The position numbers were made by a program, and so were the translations under genes. A stretch of 64,000 nucleotides of DNA from CAVVUC01 sp963751395 (GTDB lineage: Bacteria; Verrucomicrobiota; Verrucomicrobiia; Chthoniobacterales; Chthoniobacteraceae), in assembly GCA_963751395.1 (NCBI GenBank), contig CAVVUC010000001.1:1860001-1924000 (forward strand), in the 5' to 3' direction. A model generated the notes under the pieces. The model was not told the origin of the DNA and did not search any database. It saw nothing but the letters and a program-made list of their open reading frames with translations. Positions within the stretch are counted from its first letter, which is position 1. Every line of letters starts with the position of its first letter. This document shows, in pieces, positions 51,614 to 61,144 of the stretch.

Positions 51614-52783
51614 CTACTTTCCAAACGATTTCGTGAGATCGCTCACAGGCGCAGCTTTGACGGGTTTCTTTTTGAACTTCGATTTGGCGATGAGCTGTTT
51701 GAGTTTCTCTTCATAGGCTTTGGCGTTTAGCGGAAATTCGACAGTCTTGTCCTGGAACGCCGAGAACAAGATCGCGTTCGCCAGTTCGACAGAGTGAATG
51801 CCTTCAGCGGCAGGGGCGATGAGCGGTTTGCCGTCAAGAATCGCCTCCGTGAAATTCGCGAGAATCTCGTTGTGCTGGCCGCCGTGCCCTTGTGCTGGAA
51901 TTTTCACGTCCCACACCTCGGGAGCGGCAAAGGCCTGCGTTGTCGTGCGGCTGAATTCCGACATCGGAATCGTGTTGCGGGTGAAACGAATCTCGTCGTT
52001 CTCATAGACGACCCGCCCTCGTTCGGCGGTGATTTCGAGGCGGTTGGTGCCCGGCGCCTCCCCGGTGGAGGTGATGAAAACGCCCGTCGCGCCATTCGCG
52101 TACTCGAACCAGGCGGTCACGTCGTCCTCGACTTCGATGTTGTGATATCGACCGAATCCGCAGAATCCGCGGACCCGTTTCGGCATGCCGAAGATCCATT
52201 GGAACAGGTCGAGGTTATGCGGGCATTGGTTCAGCAACACTCCGCCGCCTTCGCCACCCCAGGTCGCCCGCCAACCGCCGCTGGCGTAATAGGCTTCCGA
52301 GCGAAACCAGTTGGTGATGATCCAGTTGACGCGCCGGATCTGGCCCAGTTCCCCGCTTTTCACCAAGTCCCGAATCTTGATGTAGTACGGGTCCGTGCGC
52401 TGGTTGAACATTGCCGCGAAGACCTGCTTCTTGTTCGTGTGCGCGGTGATCAGGCGCTGGCAGTCGGCTTTGTGAACCGAGATCGGTTTTTCGAGAAGCA
52501 CATGCAACCCGGCCTTCAGAGCCTCGATGCCAAGGGTGGTGTGGTCGTAATGCGGCGTGGCAATTAGTACCGCGTCGATTGCGCCTGAGCGTATCATGTC
52601 CGCGGGATTCGTAAACGTGGGGAGATGCGCGAATGGCTGGAGCCGCGTGGCCTGCACGTCGGACACGGCGGCGAGTTCGAGACGGGAGATTTTTCCGGCG
52701 ACGATCTCCCGGGCGTGGTGGCTGCCCATACCACCGGTGCCTGCGATGCCGAGCCGGACTCTTGCGTTTGATTTGCTGTTCAT
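51614..52783 (-). CDS. Gfo/Idh/MocA-family NAD(P)-dependent oxidoreductase
   Basis: The 389-residue protein has the Rossmann motif LGIAGTGGMGSHHAREI (residues 11-27) and the catalytic-loop segment HVLLEKPISVHKADCQ (the EKP motif with Lys). The C-terminal substrate domain includes GGEGGGVLLNQCPHNLDLFQ with its conserved His. Such enzymes oxidise or reduce sugars, inositols or their acids. The C-terminus is Lys-rich. It is divergent from ilvN with an 85-base gap holding both promoters. Exact substrate unknown. Confidence 0.88.
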   Translation of the reverse strand: MNSKSNARVRLGIAGTGGMGSHHAREIVAGKISRLELAAVSDVQATRLQPFAHLPTFTNPADMIRSGAIDAVLIATPHYDHTTLGIEALKAGLHVLLEKPISVHKADCQRLITAHTNKKQVFAAMFNQRTDPYYIKIRDLVKSGELGQIRRVNWIITNWFRSEAYYASGGWRATWGGEGGGVLLNQCPHNLDLFQWIFGMPKRVRGFCGFGRYHNIEVEDDVTAWFEYANGATGVFITSTGEAPGTNRLEITAERGRVVYENDEIRFTRNTIPMSEFSRTTTQAFAAPEVWDVKIPAQGHGGQHNEILANFTEAILDGKPLIAPAAEGIHSVELANAILFSAFQDKTVEFPLNAKAYEEKLKQLIAKSKFKKKPVKAAPVSDLTKSFGK

Positions 52784-52868
52784 GGAAGCGTGAAAAGAAC
52801 GCGAAGAGTATGAGGGATTTTTAGGTTTGACGAACGATTTAATTGTCCGGACTATCCCGTTCCTTTTT

Positions 52869-53345
52869 ATGCGTCACACGTTATCGGTGCTTGTGGAAAA
52901 TAAGTTCGGAGTGCTCACCCGCATTGCCGGCATGTTCAGCGGGCGCGGCTTCAACATTGACTCGCTCAATGTCGGCCCGACGCTCAATCCCGCGATCTCG
53001 CGCATGACAATCGTCGTCCGGGGCGACGACGCGGTGCTCGAACAAGTGACCAAGCAACTCAACAAACTGATCGATGTCATCGACATCCAGGATTTCCGCG
53101 AGGGCGAATACGTCGATCGCGAACTGGTGCTGCTGCGGGTGAGTGTTGATTCGAAAACACGGGCCGAAGTCATGCAGCTCTGCGACATTTTCCGGGCGAA
53201 AATCATCGACGTGCAGCACAAGAATCTCTCGATTGAGATCACCGGCAACGAGAGTAAGATCGAGAAGTTCCTGTTCCTCATGGAGCCGTTCGGCACGAGT
53301 GATCTCACGCGGACTGGCAAAGTCGCCATGTCGCGCAAGCAGTAG
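52869..53345 (+). CDS. ilvN: acetolactate synthase small (regulatory) subunit
   Basis: The 158-residue protein starts MRHTLSVLVENKFGVLTRIA with an ACT domain (GMFSGRGFNIDSLNVGPT). A second conserved half follows (VDRELVLLRVSVDSKTRAEV, FRAKIIDVQHKNLSIEITGN). It binds valine and controls acetohydroxyacid synthase in branched-chain amino acid synthesis. ATG 52869 is preferred over 52827 because the family begins with MRHTLSV. The large subunit gene is not in the window. It is followed after 7 bases by a Gfo/Idh/MocA gene on the same strand. Confidence 0.93.
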   Translation: MRHTLSVLVENKFGVLTRIAGMFSGRGFNIDSLNVGPTLNPAISRMTIVVRGDDAVLEQVTKQLNKLIDVIDIQDFREGEYVDRELVLLRVSVDSKTRAEVMQLCDIFRAKIIDVQHKNLSIEITGNESKIEKFLFLMEPFGTSDLTRTGKVAMSRKQ

Positions 53346-53352
53346 TTTCGGA

Positions 53353-54420
53353 ATGACAATGACGAAAGCGAACTCTCCGGACGTCGCGGAAAATCAAACC
53401 CATGTCCGCATCGGATTGGTCGGTGTCAACTTCGGAGCTTATCTCGCGCGAAACCTGACACTCGGAAATCCCTACGTGAAAATCGCGGCCATCTGCGATG
53501 CGAATGAGGCTCGAGCGCAAGCGCTCGCCGAGGAGCTGAATGTCCCGTTCTTCACGAGCATCGATCAGATGTTGACTGATCCCTCCGTGGAGGCTGTCGG
53601 CCTTTTCACGCCGCCGATTGGCAGGGCGAAATTGATCCGGCAAATCCTTGAAGCAGGGCGGCACGTCATGACCACGAAGCCGTTCGAGGTGAATGTGTCC
53701 GACGCTGAATCTGTGTTGAGGGAAGCAGCGGATCGAAAGCTGGCAGTGCATCTGAATTCGCCGACTCCCGTTCCGCAGGAGGACATGGTTCAGATCAAGA
53801 CGTGGGTGCGTGAGCATGAACTTGGACGAGTGATCGGAATGCGGGCCGCCACCTGGGCGAGCTATCGTGAAAAAGCCAACGGAAGCTGGTACGACGATCC
53901 GGCGCGTTGCCCGGCAGCACCGATCCTTCGACTCGGGATTTACTTCCTGAACGATTTTGCCGCGCTGCTCGGAACGCCGTCCAGAGTTCACGTGATGCAA
54001 TCCCGCATTTTTACGGAACGTTCCACCTCCGACAACGCGCAGCTCTCGATCGAGTTTGAAACCGGCGCGCTGGCGAACATCTACGCCTCCTTCTGCGTGG
54101 ACGACGGAGAACCATGGCGCGACGAGGTCACGCTGAACTTCGAACGCGGAACGATCCGGCGGTGGATCGAACGCACGACAGGTGACCACATGGCCAAAGA
54201 TTATGCGGTCACTGAGCTCCGCCGAAAGGGGGCGGCTTCAGTCCGCGCAACCACGCAACCCGGAGCTTACGCGGGCTGGTACGACTGGAAGACGTTCCAC
54301 GCTTGCGTCCGTGGGAAAATGCCGCTGCAGCCAGCGGAAGAAATCCTGTGCGGCGTGCGCCTGCTCGATGCGATGCGGCGTTCATCGGTCAGCGGACAGC
54401 CGGAATCGGTCAATCTCTAA
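53353..54420 (+). CDS. Gfo/Idh/MocA-family oxidoreductase (second)
   Basis: The 355-residue protein has a nucleotide-binding fold with IGLVGVNFGAYLARNL in place of the classic GxGxxG (Val-Asn-Phe variation). The EKP-like site reads MTTKPFEVN, so the usual Glu is Thr. The substrate domain includes PILRLGIYFLNDFAALLG. The altered motifs suggest a divergent or non-catalytic member. ATG 53353 is chosen from the 8-base spacing to ilvN; the longer frame overlaps ilvN. It precedes the GH2 gene in the same direction and may act on sugars released by it. Confidence 0.82.
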   Translation: MTMTKANSPDVAENQTHVRIGLVGVNFGAYLARNLTLGNPYVKIAAICDANEARAQALAEELNVPFFTSIDQMLTDPSVEAVGLFTPPIGRAKLIRQILEAGRHVMTTKPFEVNVSDAESVLREAADRKLAVHLNSPTPVPQEDMVQIKTWVREHELGRVIGMRAATWASYREKANGSWYDDPARCPAAPILRLGIYFLNDFAALLGTPSRVHVMQSRIFTERSTSDNAQLSIEFETGALANIYASFCVDDGEPWRDEVTLNFERGTIRRWIERTTGDHMAKDYAVTELRRKGAASVRATTQPGAYAGWYDWKTFHACVRGKMPLQPAEEILCGVRLLDAMRRSSVSGQPESVNL

Positions 54421-54507
54421 AAGCGCAGAGGCAGCGGGTCATCGCCGTTGCTTTCCAGCCATGAAAATGAGTGGACGCCACGCGTCCGCAGTCGTTTACT
54501 GTCGCGC

Positions 54508-57147
54508 ATGAGCCGTTTCCTCATCCCCTTCCTCACATTGACCGTGATCACATCCTCTGCAACGATTGGAGCCGGGACGAGTCCGCGCGAGCGCCTCTCG
54601 ATCAACGCTGACTGGCGTTTTCAAAAAGGCGATCCGGCGGACGCAGGCGACTCGCTGGCGTACGACAAAATCAAAGACTGGGTGCTCCCAACTGGCAACG
54701 CCTTTACCAAAGACCCCTCCGCGCAACGCAAGCGCCCGGAAGGTAATCCCGGTGGTGACATTTCCTTCTTGAAAAGCGATTTCGATGACAGCAAGTGGCG
54801 GCAATTAAACCTGCCGCACGACTGGGCCATCGAAGGCCCGTTTGTGCAGGAGTATCCGGGCGAAACCGGCAAGCTCGCCTACTGGGGACCGGTCTGGTAT
54901 CGCAAACATCTGAGCATCCCCGCGTCCGATCAGGGGCGGCGCATCGCTTTGCAGATCGACGGCGCGATGTCGTATGCCTCGGTGTGGCTCAACGGTCAAT
55001 TCGTCGGCGGATGGCCTTACGGCTACAGTTCCTTCCAACTCGACCTTACGCCCTACATCAAACCGGGAGGCGACAACGTCCTCGCGATTCGTCTCGATTC
55101 GCCAAAGAACTCCTCGCGATGGTACCCCGGCGCTGGAATCTACAGGAACGTCTGGCTGCTCAAGACCGCGCCCGTTCACGTTGCCCAGTGGGGCACGTAC
55201 ATCACCACGCCGGAGGTGAAAAACGACTCCGCCACGGTCTCGATCAGGGTCACACTGGAAAACAACTCCACCGCTCCAGCCAAGGTCTCTGTGAAAACCG
55301 ATGCTTACCTCTGCGACGCCTCCGGCAAGAAAACCGGCACGCCCGTTTTCTCAATCGACATGTCCGATGTCAGCCTCGCCGCTGGCGAACAGGGAACCCT
55401 GGAACCGAAGGTCAAGATCGCGCGACCGCGACTCTGGACCCTCGAAAAACCGGTGCTCTACTGCGCCGTCACGGCCGTCTCCCAAAACGGCCGCATCATC
55501 GACACTTACGAGACGAACTTCGGAATCCGCACGATCCAGTTCACCGCCGACAACGGCTTTCTGCTCAACGGCAAGCGTGTGCAGCTTCAGGGCGTGTGCA
55601 ATCACCACGACCTCGGCGCGCTCGGGTCGGCGTTCAACGTGCGCGCTGCCGAGCGGCAGTTGGAAATCATGAAAGAGATGGGCGTGAACGCGCTGCGCAC
55701 GTCGCACAACATGCCCGCGCCGGAGCTGCTCGATCTCTGCGACCGCATGGGCATTCTCGTGATGGACGAATCGTTCGACTGCTGGAAGAGCGGCAAGAAA
55801 GCCGGAGATTACCACCTTCTGTGGGACGACTGGCATGAGAAAGATCTGCGCGCCGAGGTCCGGCGCGACCGCAACCATCCTTCCATCATTTTCTGGAGCA
55901 TCGGCAACGAAGTGCGCGAACTCGGCAACGCCGTGGACGGCCCGCGCATCGCATCGGAACTCACCGCCATCGTGGCCGAAGAAGACCCCACCCGCCCCTC
56001 GGTGCTCGGTTCGAACAACGGCAACGCCAGCTACAACGGCGTGCAAAAATCCGTCGGAGTGATGGGCCAGAATTATGAAATTGGCGGCTACGCCAAATTC
56101 CGCAAAGAGAACCCGACAATTCCCCTCGTGGGCAGCGAAACCGCTTCCACGGTGAGTTCGCGCGGCGAGTACTTCTTTCCCGTGAGCGGCAAAAAGGCGG
56201 AGGGAAGGAGCGATTTCCAGGTCAGCTCCTACGATCTTTACGGCCCCGGCTGGTCGTGGATTCCGGACAACGAATTCAAGTCGCTCGCGCAAAATCCGCA
56301 CGTCGCGGGCGAGTTCGTGTGGACCGGTTTCGATTATCTCGGCGAACCGACGCCGTACAACGGCGACTCCACCAACCTGCTGAATTTTTCCGATCCCGCG
56401 GAGAAGGCGAAGATGGAGGAGGAACTGAAAGCTTTGGGGAAAATCAAAGTCCCCTCGCGCAGTTCCTACTTCGGCATCGTCGATCTCGCCGGATTCAAAA
56501 AAGACCGCTTCTACCTTTATCAAGCGCACTGGCGGCCCGACCACCCGATGGCGCACCTTCTGCCGCATTGGAACTGGGCCGGACGCGAAGGCGAGGTGAC
56601 GCCAGTGTTTGTTTATACTTCGGGCGACGAGGCCGAACTTTTCCTCAACGGGCAGTCGCTCGGTCGAAAACAGAAGGCCGAACTCGAATACCGCCTGCGC
56701 TGGGACGATGTAAAATACGCGCCGGGCGAATTGAAAGTCGTCGCTTACAAGAATGGCAAGAAGTGGGCCGAAGACGTGGTGAAGACAACCGGGCCGGTCG
56801 CGAAGCTCAAGGCACAAGCCGACCGCGCGACGCTCCACGCCGACGGCTCCGACCTCTCCTTCATCACGGTGGCGCTGGCTGACAAAAATGGCCTCGTCGT
56901 GCCGCGCTCGTCGAATCTCGTGCAGTTCGAGATCGCCGGACCGGCGGAGATCGTTGCCGTGGACAACGGCGATGCCACGAGCTTCGCTTCGTTCCAGGGA
57001 AAAGAAATCAAGGCATTCAACGGCCTCGCGCTGGTCATCGTTCGCACACAATCCGGGAAGGCGGGAGCCATCACGCTCAAGGCGAAGTCTGAAGGTCTGC
57101 GATCCGCCGAAGTTTCGCTGACGAGCGCCGTGCCCGACAAACTTTGA
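54508..57147 (+). CDS. GH2 beta-galactosidase
   Basis: The 879-residue secreted GH2 enzyme has a signal peptide (FLIPFLTLTVITSSATIGAG) and a sugar-binding jelly roll (KLAYWGPVWYRKHLSIP, SYASVWLNGQFVGGWPYGYS). The barrel carries VQLQGVCNHHDLGALGSAFN, VNALRTSHNMPAPELLDLCD, the acid/base Glu in FWSIGNEVRE and the nucleophile Glu in PLVGSETAST. A DUF4982-like domain and an Ig-like tail (FVYTSGDEAELFLNGQSLGR) complete it. It removes beta-linked galactose from oligosaccharides. ATG 54508 is used because it begins the signal peptide. Confidence 0.9.
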   Translation: MSRFLIPFLTLTVITSSATIGAGTSPRERLSINADWRFQKGDPADAGDSLAYDKIKDWVLPTGNAFTKDPSAQRKRPEGNPGGDISFLKSDFDDSKWRQLNLPHDWAIEGPFVQEYPGETGKLAYWGPVWYRKHLSIPASDQGRRIALQIDGAMSYASVWLNGQFVGGWPYGYSSFQLDLTPYIKPGGDNVLAIRLDSPKNSSRWYPGAGIYRNVWLLKTAPVHVAQWGTYITTPEVKNDSATVSIRVTLENNSTAPAKVSVKTDAYLCDASGKKTGTPVFSIDMSDVSLAAGEQGTLEPKVKIARPRLWTLEKPVLYCAVTAVSQNGRIIDTYETNFGIRTIQFTADNGFLLNGKRVQLQGVCNHHDLGALGSAFNVRAAERQLEIMKEMGVNALRTSHNMPAPELLDLCDRMGILVMDESFDCWKSGKKAGDYHLLWDDWHEKDLRAEVRRDRNHPSIIFWSIGNEVRELGNAVDGPRIASELTAIVAEEDPTRPSVLGSNNGNASYNGVQKSVGVMGQNYEIGGYAKFRKENPTIPLVGSETASTVSSRGEYFFPVSGKKAEGRSDFQVSSYDLYGPGWSWIPDNEFKSLAQNPHVAGEFVWTGFDYLGEPTPYNGDSTNLLNFSDPAEKAKMEEELKALGKIKVPSRSSYFGIVDLAGFKKDRFYLYQAHWRPDHPMAHLLPHWNWAGREGEVTPVFVYTSGDEAELFLNGQSLGRKQKAELEYRLRWDDVKYAPGELKVVAYKNGKKWAEDVVKTTGPVAKLKAQADRATLHADGSDLSFITVALADKNGLVVPRSSNLVQFEIAGPAEIVAVDNGDATSFASFQGKEIKAFNGLALVIVRTQSGKAGAITLKAKSEGLRSAEVSLTSAVPDKL

Positions 57148-57158
57148 TCGCGGCGACG

Positions 57159-57725
57159 CTACTTGCTTCCGGGCTTGATTGCCGGCGTCGAAGCGAGATC
57201 GGGCGGCAGTTTGTCTGCATCGAAGGTTTCCACGTCGAGCTTCACCAGGCTCACGAACGGACAGCCGAAGTCCGGTGCGTGTCCGCCGCTGCGATCAATC
57301 ACCACGCCCACCGCGGCGACCACGCCTCCGCGCTCCTTCACGATGCCGATCGTTTCCTGCACCCGACCGCCGCGCGTCACCACGTCTTCGGCCACGATGA
57401 ACCGTTCGCCATTTGCGATCTCGAATCCGCGCCGCAGCACAAGCCTGCCGTCCTCCTTTTCGGCAAAAATGTGACGCCGGTCCAGATGCCGCGCGACTTC
57501 GTGGCCGACGATGATTCCGCCGAGCGCCGGAGAGATCACGCTGTCGCAATCGAACTCACGCAGTTTCTCCGCGAGCAGGCCGCACACACGCCCGGCGATT
57601 TTCGTGTGCGGCAAGAGCATCGCGCATTGGAAAAACTGACGGCTGTGCAAACCCGAACGCAGCACGAAATGCCCGTCGAGGAGCGCATGCGTGTGGCGAA
57701 AAAGAGAGAGGACTTCGTCGGTCAT
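57159..57725 (-). CDS. pyrE: orotate phosphoribosyltransferase
   Basis: The 188-residue enzyme joins orotate and PRPP to OMP in pyrimidine synthesis. Visible features are the N-terminal GHFVLRSGLHSRQFFQCAML (substrate hood), VISPALGGIIVGHEVAR, the flexible loop near EKEDGRLVLRRGF and the PRPP-binding motif FIVAEDVVTRGGRVQE. It is slightly shorter than typical PyrE but complete. It converges with the GH2 gene (12 bases between stops) and lies 63 bases downstream of ridA on the same strand. Confidence 0.9.
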   Translation of the reverse strand: MTDEVLSLFRHTHALLDGHFVLRSGLHSRQFFQCAMLLPHTKIAGRVCGLLAEKLREFDCDSVISPALGGIIVGHEVARHLDRRHIFAEKEDGRLVLRRGFEIANGERFIVAEDVVTRGGRVQETIGIVKERGGVVAAVGVVIDRSGGHAPDFGCPFVSLVKLDVETFDADKLPPDLASTPAIKPGSK

Positions 57726-57788
57726 GGCAGGAGTGTGAAACCGGCTTTGTCAGGAATCGAGATTTCTTTTCCTCGTTTCGCGCAGGCG

Positions 57789-58175
57789 TCACGCCGCATC
57801 GGAAGCCGCAATCGCTTCGATCTCCACGCGGGCCCCTTTGGGCAGCGCCGATACCTGCACGGTCGATCGCGCCGGATGCTGGTCGGAAAAGTAAAGCGCA
57901 TAGACCTCGTTCATCGCAGTGAAGTCGCCGAGATCGACGAGAAACACCGTCGTCTTCACCACATTTGAATAAGTCATCCCGTTGGCGCGCAGAACCGCTC
58001 CGAGGTTTTCGAGGACGCGTTCGGTCTGCGCGACGACATCGTCGTGAATCAACTCGCCTGTCTCGGGCAGGAGCGGAATCTGACCCGCGCAAAATAGAAG
58101 ATTCCCCACGGCGATGGCTTGCGAATAGGGCCCGACAGCTTGCGGAGCTTCTGTGGTTGCGATCACTTTTTTCAT
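57789..58175 (-). CDS. ridA: RidA-family enamine/imine deaminase
   Basis: The 128-residue trimer-forming cytosolic enzyme hydrolyses reactive 2-aminoacrylate-type enamines. Signatures include APQAVGPYSQAIAVGNLLFC (N-terminal), GQIPLLPETGELIHDD, and the C-terminal PARSTVQVSALPKGARVEIE with the catalytic Arg and Glu. Full family length. It probably forms an operon with pyrE. Confidence 0.93.
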   Translation of the reverse strand: MKKVIATTEAPQAVGPYSQAIAVGNLLFCAGQIPLLPETGELIHDDVVAQTERVLENLGAVLRANGMTYSNVVKTTVFLVDLGDFTAMNEVYALYFSDQHPARSTVQVSALPKGARVEIEAIAASDAA

Positions 58176-58523
58176 GGCAGCGGCGAGGCTAACATTTGGA
58201 ATAGGCGTGTCAATTGGCGGCTCCCGCGCTGTTTAACCTGAACGCCGCGATTTACGATAACAGCGGGTGTTTTGTCCCGGAGGGACTTGGAGGAACACGC
58301 CGTTTGTTCGTAAACATGCGTATTCATAGAACTTTATACATAATGGATTTTTACGCGCAATGCAAGATTTCGCGGAGATGCATAAGCAATTGCATGAAAT
58401 CTGCATGATTGGAATGCAGGGTTTCGCAGGGCTCACAGGCTCTGGGCAATGGCGTTGCAGTCTCGCCAACAAAAAATCTTCATAGGACAGCGAATGTCCC
58501 ACCTTCGCGGTTACAGTGTTGGC
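58176..58523. other. intergenic region between ridA and the ARPP-1-like gene
   Basis: About 350 bases that must hold two divergent promoters. A relatively AT-rich core lies near 58310-58420 with ATGCATAAGC and TGCATGA repeats. No gene is recognised; a 110-codon antisense frame lacks features. Confidence 0.5.
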
Positions 58524-59471
58524 ATGAAATTGAACAACCTTGCCGTCGATGGCCCTTACACCCACGAGAACCTCAGCATTTTCATTTTGCGCGGAAGCGA
58601 TTCATTTGATGGCAGCCGCTTCATTCCGCTCGATGAAGCGATGGAGCAGAGGTGCGTGATCGTTCATGAAACCGGGAACGTCGGTCAACTCGAAGTCGAA
58701 AACCTGTCCGATTTGCTCGACCTCTACATTCAGGCCGGGGACGTCGTGAAAGGCGGACGGCAGGACCGCACGCTCGGCGTGGATTTCGTCCTTCCGGCGA
58801 AATCGGGTCGGGTTCCCGTTCCTTCATTCTGCGTTGAATGCGGGCGCTGGCACCGGCGGGCTACAGAGGATGCCGGCTCGTTCTCCAGTTCAAAATCGTA
58901 TCTTGCAAGCAAGAATCTCCGCATGGCTGCGAAACTCAGCAAAAGCCAGGGCGAGGTGTGGGCGAAAGTTGCCGAGACGCAGAAGGATTTGAGCGCCAGC
59001 CTCGACAAGGCGGTTCACGCGCAGGAATCACCCACGAGTTACCAGCTGGCGGTCGAGGATGCCGACCTGCAAAAGCGAAAGGAAACCTATCGCACGGCGC
59101 TGGCGAAGATTCTCGAAGGTGCGCCCGATGCAGTCGGCTACGCATTCGTGATCAACGGGGAGATCAACACGGCCGACGTTTATGGCTCCGGCACGCTCTT
59201 CCGCAAACTCTGGAACAAGCTGCTTGACGCAGCGATTCTCGAAGCCATCGCTGAGTTGCGCCGGAAGCCCGAGAAGGAAACGGAGCCTGTGACTACGGAG
59301 TCGATTCGCGGCTGGTTTACGGAAGCAGCCGGAGCGCAAATTTCCGACCGCCAGGAAGTGCCGCCGCGTGTGTGCGTTGAAACGCGACGCTCGAAGAAGA
59401 GTGTCCTGTTCGATACATGCGACCACGGGCTCGATGACGCATTGCTACATCGAAATTTAGCGGCAACTTGA
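58524..59471 (+). CDS. ARPP-1 (DUF6569)-like domain protein
   Basis: The 315-residue protein begins MKLNNLAVDGPYTHENLSIF. It shows the ARPP-1 pattern: a strand/turn ending FIPLDEAMEQRCVIVHETGN, VGQLEVENLSDLLDLYIQAG, then DVVKGGRQDRTLGVDFVLPA and PSFCVECGRWHRR with conserved Cys/Glu. ARPP-1 domains are named for association with ADP-ribosylglycohydrolase and Rhodanese-phosphatase genes (established knowledge); function is unknown. Neither partner is nearby here. ATG 58524 is used because it starts the conserved region. Confidence 0.75.
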   Translation: MKLNNLAVDGPYTHENLSIFILRGSDSFDGSRFIPLDEAMEQRCVIVHETGNVGQLEVENLSDLLDLYIQAGDVVKGGRQDRTLGVDFVLPAKSGRVPVPSFCVECGRWHRRATEDAGSFSSSKSYLASKNLRMAAKLSKSQGEVWAKVAETQKDLSASLDKAVHAQESPTSYQLAVEDADLQKRKETYRTALAKILEGAPDAVGYAFVINGEINTADVYGSGTLFRKLWNKLLDAAILEAIAELRRKPEKETEPVTTESIRGWFTEAAGAQISDRQEVPPRVCVETRRSKKSVLFDTCDHGLDDALLHRNLAAT

Positions 59472-59562
59472 CTGTCAACTTGCAATCGAAATTTCAGAAA
59501 ACCGGCTGTGTTAGATGGCCCGAAACACCAAGAGTTTGCATGGAACAGGAACGTGAATTTGA

Positions 59563-59913
59563 TCAACCCTCACGCAACATCACGAGTTCCTCCGTGTGTC
59601 CGTGTCGCATGGTTTGAAGACGTGGATTCGATTTGGAGATGGCGAGGCCGCTGGCCACGCCTTCCAGTACAAACGGGAACAGCAATGGATGCTGGCGGAC
59701 TTGTGAGAGCGAAAGTCCGCCTTCGCTCCGGGTGTGCAGCAGCGCCTCGATCAGCCAGGCCGCGTGATCAGCGTCAGGCACGAGTATCGGCTTCACAGCG
59801 ATATAGTCCCCTTTCTGCTTGGTTGCGGCCACCACGCCCCAATCCAGAAAACTGCTCATGTCGAAGCGAACAATGCGCTCGACGAATTCACGCTCGCCGA
59901 ACTTCTCGCCCAC
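59563..59913 (-). CDS. hypothetical protein, possibly N-truncated
   Basis: No family recognised. The 116-residue frame from a GTG reads GEKFGEREFVERIVRFDMSS, ATKQKGDYIAVKPILVPDAD, SLSQVRQHPLLFPFVLEGVA. The same frame stays open upstream past 60000 without a start codon and reads plausibly (RLFAAYPFIGAVAEAVGRLL, ASIRDVKRRVGEKFGE). The gene may have lost its 5' end next to the divergent DUF6807-like gene. The role is unknown. Confidence 0.45.
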   Translation of the reverse strand: MGEKFGEREFVERIVRFDMSSFLDWGVVAATKQKGDYIAVKPILVPDADHAAWLIEALLHTRSEGGLSLSQVRQHPLLFPFVLEGVASGLAISKSNPRLQTMRHGHTEELVMLREG

Positions 59914-60072
59914 GCGCCGCTTTACGTCGCGGATCGACGCGGTGCCTTGGAGCCGCAGAAGCCGGCCGACGGCCTCAGCAACCGCACCAATGAAAGGATA
60001 CGCAGCGAAGAGCCGGGCGGTAAACCGGATGACCCAGCAAGACAGTGGACGATGATGCCGTATGGTCAGGTT

Positions 60073-61053
60073 ATGAAACTCGGCTATTACAAAGCGATCG
60101 GAGCCGCAGCATTGGCTTCATGGATGATCGGAACCGGAGCGATGGCGGCGGAGCAGGCGGGAAAATGGACGACTGCGGAGAAGGACGGCCGTTTCGAGGC
60201 GTATTACGGCGAAGCCCTGATGCTCGGATGGCAGGCCGCGCCGCTGGCGAAACCGGTGGGCGGGGAGAAATTCGCGGGCAGCGCGTTTCTGCATCCCTTG
60301 CGCACGCCGGCCGGTTTCGAGTGGACGACCATCCAACCGGACGATCACAAGCACCACTTCGGCCTCTGGTGGCCGTGGAAATACATCGAGGTGGACGGTG
60401 CGAAATACAATTGCTGGGAAATCCAGGAAGGCCAGGGCGCGCACATGGCGGGAAGGATCGGACCTCTGATGATGCTGCCCGGCAACAGCGTCCAATGGGA
60501 CTTCCTAAACGAGACGGTAATCAAGAAACCCGGTGCCGCTCCCCAAACCGTAACTCACGAGACGGCGCAGGTGGCCGTGTCAGTGGAAGGCGACGCGCAG
60601 GTGCTGGACATTTCCATCCGCCAAAAAGCGGCGGGATCTCCGGTGAAGATCCTGGAATACCGCTACAGCGGGTTCTCATGGCGCGGCCCGCTCTCATGGA
60701 ACAAGGACAACAGCACCATGACGACCAGCGAGGGCAAGGACCGTGAAAACGCCAATGGCACTCCCGCCCGCTGGGTGGTGGTCAGCGGACCGACTCCCCA
60801 CGGATCGGCATCGGTGCTCATGATGAGCGCGGCGGCGAACATGGCGGGCACGCCGGAACTGCTGCGCGTGTGGGATTCCAAGAACCAGAACGGAATGCCC
60901 TTCGTGAATTTCAATCCGGTGACCGAAAACCCCCTGCCCCTCGACGACGCGCATCCGGCCGTCTCAAACCGCAAATACCGCGTCATCGCCGCAGACCGGC
61001 TGATCGATGCCGCCGCAGCGGAAGCCGAGTGGCGCAAGTGGCTGGGAAAATGA
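60073..61053 (+). CDS. DUF6807 ('PmoA family') secreted protein
   Basis: The 326-residue exported protein starts at ATG 60073 with a signal peptide (AIGAAALASWMIGTGAMA). It contains the DUF6807 hallmark FLHPLRTPAGFEWTTIQPDD followed by HKHHFGLWWPWKYIEV, a His-rich motif, and later FSWRGPLSWNKDNSTMTTSE. In Verrucomicrobiota and Bacteroidota such genes lie near polysaccharide loci and the name 'methane oxygenase PmoA' is a misnomer (established knowledge). Function unknown; a sugar-modifying role is inferred from the fold and context. Confidence 0.78.
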   Translation: MKLGYYKAIGAAALASWMIGTGAMAAEQAGKWTTAEKDGRFEAYYGEALMLGWQAAPLAKPVGGEKFAGSAFLHPLRTPAGFEWTTIQPDDHKHHFGLWWPWKYIEVDGAKYNCWEIQEGQGAHMAGRIGPLMMLPGNSVQWDFLNETVIKKPGAAPQTVTHETAQVAVSVEGDAQVLDISIRQKAAGSPVKILEYRYSGFSWRGPLSWNKDNSTMTTSEGKDRENANGTPARWVVVSGPTPHGSASVLMMSAAANMAGTPELLRVWDSKNQNGMPFVNFNPVTENPLPLDDAHPAVSNRKYRVIAADRLIDAAAAEAEWRKWLGK

Positions 61054-61144
61054 TCCCTCGGACCAGTAGCCCATATTCAGCTCAGGCCGAAGCCCATCAC
61101 AAGACAGCCCAAGGCAACCTTGGGGAAAACTCTCGGCCGCTGCG

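Noticed and set aside
59914..60180. N-terminal extension of the hypothetical gene at 59563
   Set aside because: The frame is open and reads plausibly but has no start codon and runs antisense into the DUF6807-like gene, so it was mentioned but not annotated.
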